From: an uncultured Pelagibacteraceae bacterium
Lineage (GTDB): Bacteria > Pseudomonadota > Alphaproteobacteria > Pelagibacterales > Pelagibacteraceae
Length of the DNA: 64,000 nucleotides
Reading direction: 5' to 3'
Assembly: GCA_902526595.1 (NCBI GenBank)
Contig: CABZLO010000004.1
Coordinates: 1 to 64,000 of the forward strand
The translations under genes were made by a program, and so were the position numbers. Positions 16,601 to 23,362 of the stretch are shown here, piece after piece; position 1 is the first letter of the stretch, and the number at the start of each line of letters is the position of its first letter. Below the pieces are notes generated by a model, which made no database searches, was not told the DNA's origin, and worked only from the letters and a program-made list of their open reading frames with translations.

Positions 16601-18091
16601 ATGAAGTTATTTTTTATACTTGGTAATCAATTATTTCCAACAAAATACATCGACCGCTTCAAAAAAGACCATACGTTCTTTATGGCAGAAGATAAAGGTT
16701 TATGCACTTATGAAAAGCATCATAAGCAAAAAATTTTATTGTTCCTATCTTCTATGCGGTCCTATGCTGATAGTCTTAAGAAAAATAAATTTAAATTAGA
16801 ATATTCAAAAATCGAAGATAAAGAATTTAGTGAAGATTATTTAAAAAAATTAAAAAAAATTATTACCCAAAAAAAAATCAAAGAAATTTCTAGCTTTGAG
16901 ATAGAAGACAAGCCTTTTGAACAAAAGATTTCCATGTTTTTTAAAAAAGAAAAGATTGATTGGAATATCTTACAAACACCAATGTTTTTAAATTCTCGTG
17001 AAGAATTTAAAAAATATTTAGGAAATTCAAAAAAACCATTTATGGCAACTTTCTACAAAGAGGTTAGAAAAAAATCTGGAATATTAATGGGTTCTGACGG
17101 CAATCCTATTGGTGGTAAGTGGAGTTTTGACGAAGACAATAGAAATAAATTACCCAAAGATATTTCAATACCTAAATTTCCTAAAATTAAAGAAACAAAT
17201 CATACAAAAAAATTAAAACCTATTATTGAAAAATTATTCAAAGATCATCCAGGTAGTACAAATAATTTTTGGTTTGCAACAGAATATGATGATGTTGTGA
17301 AACTTTTGAATTTTTTTATAAAAGAAAAATCAAATTTATTTGGTGACTACGAAGATGCCGTAGATCAAAAAGATAATATTCTTTTTCACAGTGCTCTAAG
17401 TCCCTATATTAATCTTGGCTTAATAACGCCAGAATTTATAATTCAAAAAGTTCTAGATTTTCATAAAAAAAATAAAATTAGAATGAATTCTATTGAAGGA
17501 TATATTCGTCAAGTGATTGGTTGGAGAGAATTTATGCGAGGAATTTACCAAGGTTATTCAAAAGAAATGGAAAATGGAAATTTTTTTAAACAAAATAGAA
17601 AAATGAAAAATTCTTGGTACGAGGGAAATACAGGTCTTCCCCCATTAGATTATGCGATTAAAAATGCTGTTAATCACGGATGGTCACATCATATCGAGAG
17701 ATTAATGATTTTATCAAATATTATGAACTTGTGCGAGATCAAACCTATGATCGTTTACAAATGGTTTATGGAAATGTTTGTAGACTCTTCCGACTGGGTG
17801 ATGGTTCCAAATGTATATGGTATGGGGCTATTTAGTGATGGAGGAATTTTTGCAACCAAACCTTATATATGCGGATCGGCATATTTTATGAAAATGATGG
17901 ATTTTAAAAAAGGTGAGTGGTGTAATACTATGGATGGTCTTTATTGGAGATTTATAGATAGAAATAGAAAATTCTTTTTAAAAAACCCTCGTTTATCTAT
18001 GATGGTTAGGATATTTGATAAAATGAAAGCAGACAGAAAAAAATTAATTTTATCTGAAGCAGAAAAATTTATCAAACAAAATACTGCATAG
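16601..18091 (+). CDS. Cryptochrome/photolyase of the FeS-BCP (PhrB/CryB) type, missing two cluster cysteines
   Basis: A 496-aa flavoprotein of the bacterial (6-4)-photolyase/CryB group. It opens with 'FFILGNQLFP' and 'VFMAED'-like 'TFFMAEDKGL'. The antenna-like domain covers about 1-130 and the FAD domain contains 'YIRQVIGWREFMRGIY' (301-316), 'HGWSHHIERLMILSN' and 'DWVMVPNVYGMGLFSDGG'. Members normally hold a [4Fe-4S] cluster on four Cys (C350, C438, C441 and C454 in Agrobacterium PhrB). Here C378 and C441 sit at the first and last positions, but the middle CxxC is absent and the segment between 'AYFMKM' and 'LYWRF' is about 10 residues shorter. C424 is a possible substitute ligand. The stop codon overlaps the GTG of the DUF2256 gene. 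Confidence 0.92.
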   Translation: MKLFFILGNQLFPTKYIDRFKKDHTFFMAEDKGLCTYEKHHKQKILLFLSSMRSYADSLKKNKFKLEYSKIEDKEFSEDYLKKLKKIITQKKIKEISSFEIEDKPFEQKISMFFKKEKIDWNILQTPMFLNSREEFKKYLGNSKKPFMATFYKEVRKKSGILMGSDGNPIGGKWSFDEDNRNKLPKDISIPKFPKIKETNHTKKLKPIIEKLFKDHPGSTNNFWFATEYDDVVKLLNFFIKEKSNLFGDYEDAVDQKDNILFHSALSPYINLGLITPEFIIQKVLDFHKKNKIRMNSIEGYIRQVIGWREFMRGIYQGYSKEMENGNFFKQNRKMKNSWYEGNTGLPPLDYAIKNAVNHGWSHHIERLMILSNIMNLCEIKPMIVYKWFMEMFVDSSDWVMVPNVYGMGLFSDGGIFATKPYICGSAYFMKMMDFKKGEWCNTMDGLYWRFIDRNRKFFLKNPRLSMMVRIFDKMKADRKKLILSEAEKFIKQNTA

Positions 18092-18222
18092 TGAAAAAAG
18101 AAAATCTACCATCTAAAATTTGTTTAGTTTGCCAAAGACCCTTTAAATGGAGAAAAAAGTGGAGACTAAATTGGAATAAAGTTAAGTATTGTTCAAAAAA
18201 ATGTTCAAATCAAAAAATTTAA
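18091..18222 (+). CDS. DUF2256 zinc-ribbon microprotein (not in ORF track)
   Basis: A 43-aa ORF starting with GTG at 18091 inside the photolyase stop (TAGTG overlap) and ending with TAA at 18222. The reading is 'MKKENLPSKICLVCQRPF', then 'KWRKKWRLNWNKVKYCSKKC', which matches DUF2256: a KxCxxCxRPFxWRKKW core followed by VKYCSxxC, so CxxC...CxxxC makes one zinc site. DUF2256 genes are known to occur next to photolyase/cryptochrome genes, and the 1-nt overlap implies translational coupling. The function is unknown; a small nucleic-acid-binding or chaperone-like partner of photolyase is a guess. It was too short for the supplied track. Confidence 0.88.
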   Translation: MKKENLPSKICLVCQRPFKWRKKWRLNWNKVKYCSKKCSNQKI

Positions 18223-18266
18223 ATTTGTCACAGAGACTAGTTTAAAAAAGAAATTATACAAATCCC

Positions 18267-19724
18267 ATGAACAAGATTGTTTGGTTTAGATATGATTTAA
18301 GACTAATTGATAATGATGCTTTTTTAAATGCAATTAAAAATGGCAATATTTTACCAATTTTTATATTTGATAAGGGTTATTTTAAATTAGAAGTCTCTAG
18401 TAGTTTTCATTTGAAGTTTATAATTGAGTCACTCAAAGAACTCGACAATATATTACAAAAAGAATTTGGTACTAACTTAAATATATATTATGGAGATACT
18501 CTAGAAATATTAAAAAAAATTATAGAAAATTTTAATATTAATGAGGTTTTCTCAAATAAAATATTCAAGAACAAATATTTAAATGATTTAGATTTAAATT
18601 TAAAAAATTTTTTTATTTCAAAAAATGTCAAATGGAATTTTTATAATCAATTTGGAATCCAATTAAATCACAGAGAACGATACAAATGGTCTGCTAATTG
18701 GAATAAATTCATAAATAGTAGACTAACTACTGGTAAATCAAATTGTAAATTTCTATTTGATCAAAAGTTAGATAATTTTGACATTATCGAAACAAATGAA
18801 ATTGATAGTAAATTTATACAAAAAGGTGGTAGAAAGCACGCATTAGACTTACTAGATAGTTTTCTAGATTCTAGATCAGAGAATTATCAACAAGAGATGT
18901 CTTCACCTTTAACTGGCGAAAAATCCTGTTCAAGATTAAGTCCTCATATTACATATGGAAATATTTCTCTTAAAGAAATATACAACAAAACAAAAAAAAA
19001 AATTAATACTATTGAGTCTTATTCAAATAAAAAATCATTATTAGCTTTTAAAAGTAGATTAGCTTGGCACTGCCATTTTATTCAAAAATTGTATGATGAA
19101 CCTGAAATTGAATTTACTAATTTAAATAAGGCTTATGATGGACTCAGAGAAAATGACTTTAATGAAGATTACTTTTTAGCTTGGAAGGAGGGCAAAACTG
19201 GATTTCCATTTGTTGATGCCTGTATCCGTTATTTAATTAAAACAGGTTGGATTAATTTTAGAATGAGAGCAATGCTTGTATCTTTTGCTTCATATCAGCT
19301 TTGGCTAGATTGGAAAAAAACTTCAAAACACATGGCTAAATTATTTACAGATTATGAGCCTGGTATCCATTACTCTCAATTTCAAATGCAATCAGGTACA
19401 ACTGGAATAAACTCTATTAGAATTTACAATCCAATTAAACAATCTTTTGATCAAGATGTTGATGGTAAATTCATACGTAAATGGGTGCCAGAATTAAGGA
19501 GTATTCCAGATAAATTAGTTCACGAACCATGGAAATTGACCTATCTGGATCAAAAAGGTTTGGGAATAGAGATTGGTACTGATTACCCTTCACCAATTGT
19601 TGATAATAAGATTTCTACTAAGTTAGCAAAAGATAAGATATGGAATGTTAAAAAATCTACAAAGTCAAAAATTATATCCAAAGATATTTTAAATAAACAT
19701 GCGAGCTTGTCGTTAAGAAGATAG
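18267..19724 (+). CDS. phrB: Deoxyribodipyrimidine photolyase / cryptochrome, class-I-like variant
   Basis: A 485-aa blue-light flavoprotein. The N-terminal antenna domain starts 'IVWFRYDLRLIDNDAF' and the FAD domain carries 'SRLSPHITYGNISLKEIY', 'FKSRLAWHCHFIQKLYDEP' and 'GFPFVDACIRYLIKTGWINFRMRAMLVSFA'. Where class I CPD photolyases have the cofactor-loop 'LIDGDLAANNGGWQW', this protein has 'LFTDYEPGIHYSQFQM', then 'GINSIRIYNP'. The Asn that contacts flavin N5 is therefore not at its usual place. I recall such 'YEPGIHYSQ' sequences as a distinct photolyase/cryptochrome subgroup. Activity is likely light-driven DNA repair, but signalling cannot be excluded. The gene is 44 nt after DUF2256 and 4 nt before the DUF4174-like gene. 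Confidence 0.93.
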   Translation: MNKIVWFRYDLRLIDNDAFLNAIKNGNILPIFIFDKGYFKLEVSSSFHLKFIIESLKELDNILQKEFGTNLNIYYGDTLEILKKIIENFNINEVFSNKIFKNKYLNDLDLNLKNFFISKNVKWNFYNQFGIQLNHRERYKWSANWNKFINSRLTTGKSNCKFLFDQKLDNFDIIETNEIDSKFIQKGGRKHALDLLDSFLDSRSENYQQEMSSPLTGEKSCSRLSPHITYGNISLKEIYNKTKKKINTIESYSNKKSLLAFKSRLAWHCHFIQKLYDEPEIEFTNLNKAYDGLRENDFNEDYFLAWKEGKTGFPFVDACIRYLIKTGWINFRMRAMLVSFASYQLWLDWKKTSKHMAKLFTDYEPGIHYSQFQMQSGTTGINSIRIYNPIKQSFDQDVDGKFIRKWVPELRSIPDKLVHEPWKLTYLDQKGLGIEIGTDYPSPIVDNKISTKLAKDKIWNVKKSTKSKIISKDILNKHASLSLRR

Positions 19725-19728
19725 AATT

Positions 19729-20253
19729 ATGAATTTAGAAAAATATAAATGGAAAAGTAGAATTTTATTAGTAAATACACCAAATTTTAAACACAAATCA
19801 TATCAAAGAGCAAAAAAAATATATCAAAGCAAGATTAAGGAATTCCATAAAAGATATGTAAAATTAATTTGTAAATCAAATAAAAACAAAACTTTTTCAA
19901 TAAATCTTATTGGTTTCGATGGAAAATCAAAAAAAATTATGAATGATTTAAAACCCAAGCTAGTTTTCCAAATAATTGACAAGATGCCATTAGGTAAAAA
20001 AATTAGACCAATTAACCTATCTTTATATTCTGATTATAATCCTAAAACCACAACACATGGATTAGGATTTAAAAATAAAGAAAAAGCTTTATTTACAATT
20101 AATAAAATTAAAAATAGATCTACAAAGTATCAAGTAAATGTAGTTTCGACCATGCTTGGTAGAGCCAAAAATCATCCAAACAAAACTAAAGACATGGGTG
20201 GAGCTATAAAAGTATTTGAAGATTGGTTGAAACGATATAAGAGAAAAAAATGA
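19729..20253 (+). CDS. Basic protein, possible DUF4174-like N-terminus with unknown C-terminal domain
   Basis: A 174-aa, strongly basic protein without membrane segments. The N-terminal half ('LEKYKWKSRILLVNTPN' and a later 'QIIDKMPLGKK') recalls DUF4174, a thioredoxin-like-fold family that begins with 'L..YRWKNRLLLVF'. The C-terminal half, 'HGLGFKNKEKALFTINKIKN' followed by 'STMLGRAKNHPNKTKDM' and 'AIKVFEDWLKRYKRKK', does not fit DUF4174 and looks like a separate conserved helical module. It lies 4 nt after the photolyase gene and overlaps the next gene by 4 nt, so it belongs to the photolyase transcript. The function is unknown; high charge and context hint at nucleic-acid contact. Confidence 0.72.
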   Translation: MNLEKYKWKSRILLVNTPNFKHKSYQRAKKIYQSKIKEFHKRYVKLICKSNKNKTFSINLIGFDGKSKKIMNDLKPKLVFQIIDKMPLGKKIRPINLSLYSDYNPKTTTHGLGFKNKEKALFTINKIKNRSTKYQVNVVSTMLGRAKNHPNKTKDMGGAIKVFEDWLKRYKRKK

Positions 20254-21692
20254 AAAGTAAGACGTCTAATTTTTTAAATAAAATAATAATTTTAACAATT
20301 TTAATAATACCCAACATTGTTAATGCTGATTTTTTTGAGGATATAACTAATAAAATTGTAGATAATCCAAAAAGACTTAGTTATGGCATTTCTGTTGCCG
20401 ATATAAATCAAAATGGAAAATATGAATTTATAGTTACAGGATTTGGTTATCCTAATTTAGCTTTATCATATAACAATGGAACATTAATTAATATTGCTAA
20501 TCAAAATGTATTTTCAGATGAATCTAGAAAAACTATTGGTGTTGCAGCCTGTGATGTTGATAGAGATGGTTATGAAGAAATATATTTTCTTAACACAGAT
20601 ACATATAGTGGAACAAAAAAATATTCGGACAGACTTATAGATTTAGAGGAAAATAAGTTTTTAGACATGTTCGAAATTGAAAAAAATAAAGAGGATTTAA
20701 ATTTAACAGCAGGTAGATCCGTCGCTTGTGTGGATAGAAGAGGTAATGGTGAATATGGTCTCTATGTATCAAATTACGGAGGACCAACAAGGTTTTATGA
20801 GATTGAAAATAAAAAGATTAGGGATAAATCAGTTAGTTTAAATTTAGATAAGGTTACAGGTGGAAGGGCAGTTGTTTCAGGGCATATTTTAACAGATAGA
20901 TCTGATATTTTCGCAGCAAATGAAAGAGGCCCAAATTTTCTTTTGAAAAATAATAATGGGGTTTTTGAAGATGTTGCATTTGATTATCGAGTAGATGATG
21001 TGATCCAGAACGGCAGAGGAACTGCACTATCAGACATACTTTATCGAGGAAGATTAGATATTATAAGTGGAAACTGGCAGGGTTATCACAGAGCTTACGC
21101 TTTAAGAGATAATCAATTTAAAGATATAGGCAACAGTAAATTTGATAAACCTTCAAGAATTCGAACAATTATATCTGCTGATTTTGATAACGACGGTTAT
21201 GATGAAGTCTTCATGAACAACATCGCTGAGCCTAATAAGTTATTTAGGATAATAGAGAATGGAGCTTTTGAGGAAATAATACTGGAAACAGGCCTTGAAC
21301 CAGATGGGTTTGGCACGGGAGCTGCAGTTGCTGACATTGATGATGATGGCATTTTAGAATTATTAGTTTCTCGTGGTGAAAGCAAAGAACAGCCATTAAC
21401 TCTGTATAAAGCAACAGTTGATAAACAAAGCAAATATTTGAGAATTAAACCTATTAATAAATTTGGGGCACCAGCAAGAGGTGCAACAGTTACATTACTT
21501 ACAAATCAAAGAAAACATTCAAAAACTATTGATGCTGGATCTGGTTATTTGTGTCAAATGGAGCCTGTGGCACATTATGGAATTAGAAAAAACGAAATAA
21601 ATTTTAAGGTAGAAGTTAAATGGACTGATGGTACTAAAAATTTAATCAAAATAACTTCGTTAAATCAAACAGTTACTATAAAACAAAAATGA
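20250..21692 (+). CDS. Secreted FG-GAP/VCBS repeat protein with ASPIC/UnbV domain (CRTAC1-like)
   Basis: A 480-aa exported protein with signal peptide 'FLNKIIILTILIIPNIVNA'. Several integrin-like FG-GAP repeats carry calcium-loop motifs: 'DINQNGKYEF' (about residue 48), 'DVDRDGYEEI' (105), 'DFDNDGYDEV' (310) and 'DIDDDGILEL' (365). The last 80 residues match the ASPIC/UnbV domain: 'KFGAPARGATVTLL', 'GSGYLCQMEPVAHYGI' and a closing 'VKWTDGTKN'. Such proteins are beta-propellers at the cell surface or in the periplasm, with unknown ligands. The gene overlaps both neighbours by 4 nt (ATGA-type), tying it to the photolyase operon despite its different location in the cell. Confidence 0.9.
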   Translation: MKSKTSNFLNKIIILTILIIPNIVNADFFEDITNKIVDNPKRLSYGISVADINQNGKYEFIVTGFGYPNLALSYNNGTLINIANQNVFSDESRKTIGVAACDVDRDGYEEIYFLNTDTYSGTKKYSDRLIDLEENKFLDMFEIEKNKEDLNLTAGRSVACVDRRGNGEYGLYVSNYGGPTRFYEIENKKIRDKSVSLNLDKVTGGRAVVSGHILTDRSDIFAANERGPNFLLKNNNGVFEDVAFDYRVDDVIQNGRGTALSDILYRGRLDIISGNWQGYHRAYALRDNQFKDIGNSKFDKPSRIRTIISADFDNDGYDEVFMNNIAEPNKLFRIIENGAFEEIILETGLEPDGFGTGAAVADIDDDGILELLVSRGESKEQPLTLYKATVDKQSKYLRIKPINKFGAPARGATVTLLTNQRKHSKTIDAGSGYLCQMEPVAHYGIRKNEINFKVEVKWTDGTKNLIKITSLNQTVTIKQK

Positions 21693-22378
21693 AAAAAATC
21701 TTATCTAAATTCATTTTAATTTTCTTTGTATTTTTTCAATTTGAGTCATTCGCAGAAGAAAAAAATTATCATAAAGAATTAATTACTGATTGGTCTAGAA
21801 TATTTCCAGATCAAAATAGAAATGCAGCTGGACCAAAGTTTTTTAAGTATATTATAGATAAAGAAATTACTTATAAAGATTTTAAAGAATTTAATAAATT
21901 ATACTGTGCAGTTTCTGGATCATTAATTGACCCAAATAGCGAACCAGATTTTTTATACGCTAAAGAGACCAAAAGTGGGGAAAAGATTTGTGGTGATTAC
22001 TATAAGTGCTGTATTCCTTGCTCGTGCGATATTATGAAATATTCTGAAGTTGAAAAGATGACTCATAAATTTTTGGATGGTTTAAAAGATTTTTATGTAT
22101 TTACCATCAGAAATCCTTGCAAGAAGAAAGATTTTCCTGACCGAGTAAATAAAGATTACTTTTGTGATGGAGAAAAAATCAACAATAATCAAGTCTATAA
22201 TCTTAATGATCGAGTAGTAATAGGCTTATTACATGAAGGAAGAAGCTGTAAAAAAGAAGAGATAGATTTTGTAAAAAGTCACCAAGTAACCGGAAGGTTT
22301 TGTGAATTACGAAATAATACTCCTTTAGAAAATTTGAAAACTGGAATGGGCGATATATTTATTAAGCTTGCCAGATAA
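21689..22378 (+). CDS. Secreted cysteine-rich protein of unknown function
   Basis: A 229-aa protein with a clear signal peptide ('ILSKFILIFFVFFQFESFA') and ten cysteines in the mature part, including a dense 'CGDYYKCCIPCSC' cluster near residues 99-112 and later single Cys in 'RNPCKKK', 'YFCDG', 'RSCKKE' and 'RFCELR'. The even number suits periplasmic disulfides; the CC-x2-C-x-C group could also bind a metal. I do not recognise a family. It overlaps the FG-GAP gene by 4 nt, so the two are co-translated and may act together at the cell envelope. Confidence 0.75.
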   Translation: MKKILSKFILIFFVFFQFESFAEEKNYHKELITDWSRIFPDQNRNAAGPKFFKYIIDKEITYKDFKEFNKLYCAVSGSLIDPNSEPDFLYAKETKSGEKICGDYYKCCIPCSCDIMKYSEVEKMTHKFLDGLKDFYVFTIRNPCKKKDFPDRVNKDYFCDGEKINNNQVYNLNDRVVIGLLHEGRSCKKEEIDFVKSHQVTGRFCELRNNTPLENLKTGMGDIFIKLAR

Positions 22379-22424
22379 TATTATTTAATTTGTTCAAAGA
22401 AGTGTTCTGAGCTAAGCTGAATTA

Positions 22425-23144
22425 GTGAATATTCTCGTATTACAACACATTAAGATAGAAGACCCCGGATATATTAAAGATTTAATGTTAGCTGATGGAT
22501 TCAATCTAACCACTATTGAGTTAGATGAAGGTGAAAAAATACCTGACGATCTAAATAAATTTGATGGAATGTTTTGTATGGGGGGTCCAATGGATACCTT
22601 TATGGAAAAGCAGTATCCATGGTTGGTAGAGGAAAAGAAAAAAATTAAAGAGTTTGTTGTAGATCTAAAAAAACCTTATTTAGGATTTTGTTTAGGCTGT
22701 CAGTTACTAGGAGAAGTAATAGGGGGGCAGGTAGTTAAATCAAATCCTGCTGAGATTGGCATGATGGATATCAACTTTACAAAAGAAAAGGAAGTTGACA
22801 ATTTATTTTCAAAATTTCCAAAACAAATCAAAAGTCTTCAATGGCATTCCTATGAGGTGCAGGGCATTCAAAATCATAAGGATGTGACTTTGTTAGCTTC
22901 TTCACCAGTTACAAAATTTCAAATTTTTAAATACCAAAACCACGCCTACGGAATTCAATTCCATATAGAAATAAAAAATACCACAGTCAATGAATGGGGA
23001 TGTGTCCCAGAATATAAAAAAGCTTTGGAGGATCAGCTTGGTAATGGTGCGTTAGAAAAATTTGATCAATCTGCAAAGGATAATATGAAAGATATGAATA
23101 ATTATTCTAAAATCCTTTATAATAATTTTAAAAAACTTTTATGA
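22425..23144 (+). CDS. Class I glutamine amidotransferase-like protein
   Basis: A 239-aa protein of the GMP-synthase-like type-1 glutamine amidotransferase group. The nucleophile is C89 in 'LGFCLGCQLLGE' and the His of the triad is in 'AYGIQFHIEIK' near residue 176. 'MFCMGGPMDTFM' and 'SLQWHSYEV' are further family marks. The usual Glu after the His (HxE) is present as 'HIE'. No synthetase partner is fused or adjacent, so the acceptor is unknown. The start is GTG (22425); no ATG lies near the conserved N-terminus 'NILVLQHIKIEDPG'. It overlaps the next small membrane-protein gene by 4 nt. Confidence 0.88.
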   Translation: MNILVLQHIKIEDPGYIKDLMLADGFNLTTIELDEGEKIPDDLNKFDGMFCMGGPMDTFMEKQYPWLVEEKKKIKEFVVDLKKPYLGFCLGCQLLGEVIGGQVVKSNPAEIGMMDINFTKEKEVDNLFSKFPKQIKSLQWHSYEVQGIQNHKDVTLLASSPVTKFQIFKYQNHAYGIQFHIEIKNTTVNEWGCVPEYKKALEDQLGNGALEKFDQSAKDNMKDMNNYSKILYNNFKKLL

Positions 23145-23362
23145 ACAATAAAATATTTGAATGGGCTGGAGTTATAACTGCAATATTATATTCTTTGTTT
23201 GTAGCTTTGAATATAGGAATTGAATTTTTCGGTTTTTGTTTATTACTTTTATCGGCAATTTTAATCGGAATTTGGGCCTATAGGGGTGGTCATAAAGGAA
23301 TTTTATTTCTACAATTTTTTTATGCAACAGCTGGTATTATTGGGATGGTACGTTGGTTTTAA
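23141..23362 (+). CDS. Small three-helix membrane protein
   Basis: A 73-aa product, almost entirely three hydrophobic helices (about residues 5-25, 29-47 and 53-70) with the short loop 'YRGGHKG'. It resembles small bacterial membrane proteins with a 'W.G...ailys..vaLNIG.e..GF' pattern, and its layout resembles half-size PnuC/SWEET-like proteins, but I cannot assign a family. It is translationally coupled to the amidotransferase (4-nt overlap) and shares a TTAA stop with the convergent photolyase-like gene. Confidence 0.7.
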   Translation: MNNKIFEWAGVITAILYSLFVALNIGIEFFGFCLLLLSAILIGIWAYRGGHKGILFLQFFYATAGIIGMVRWF

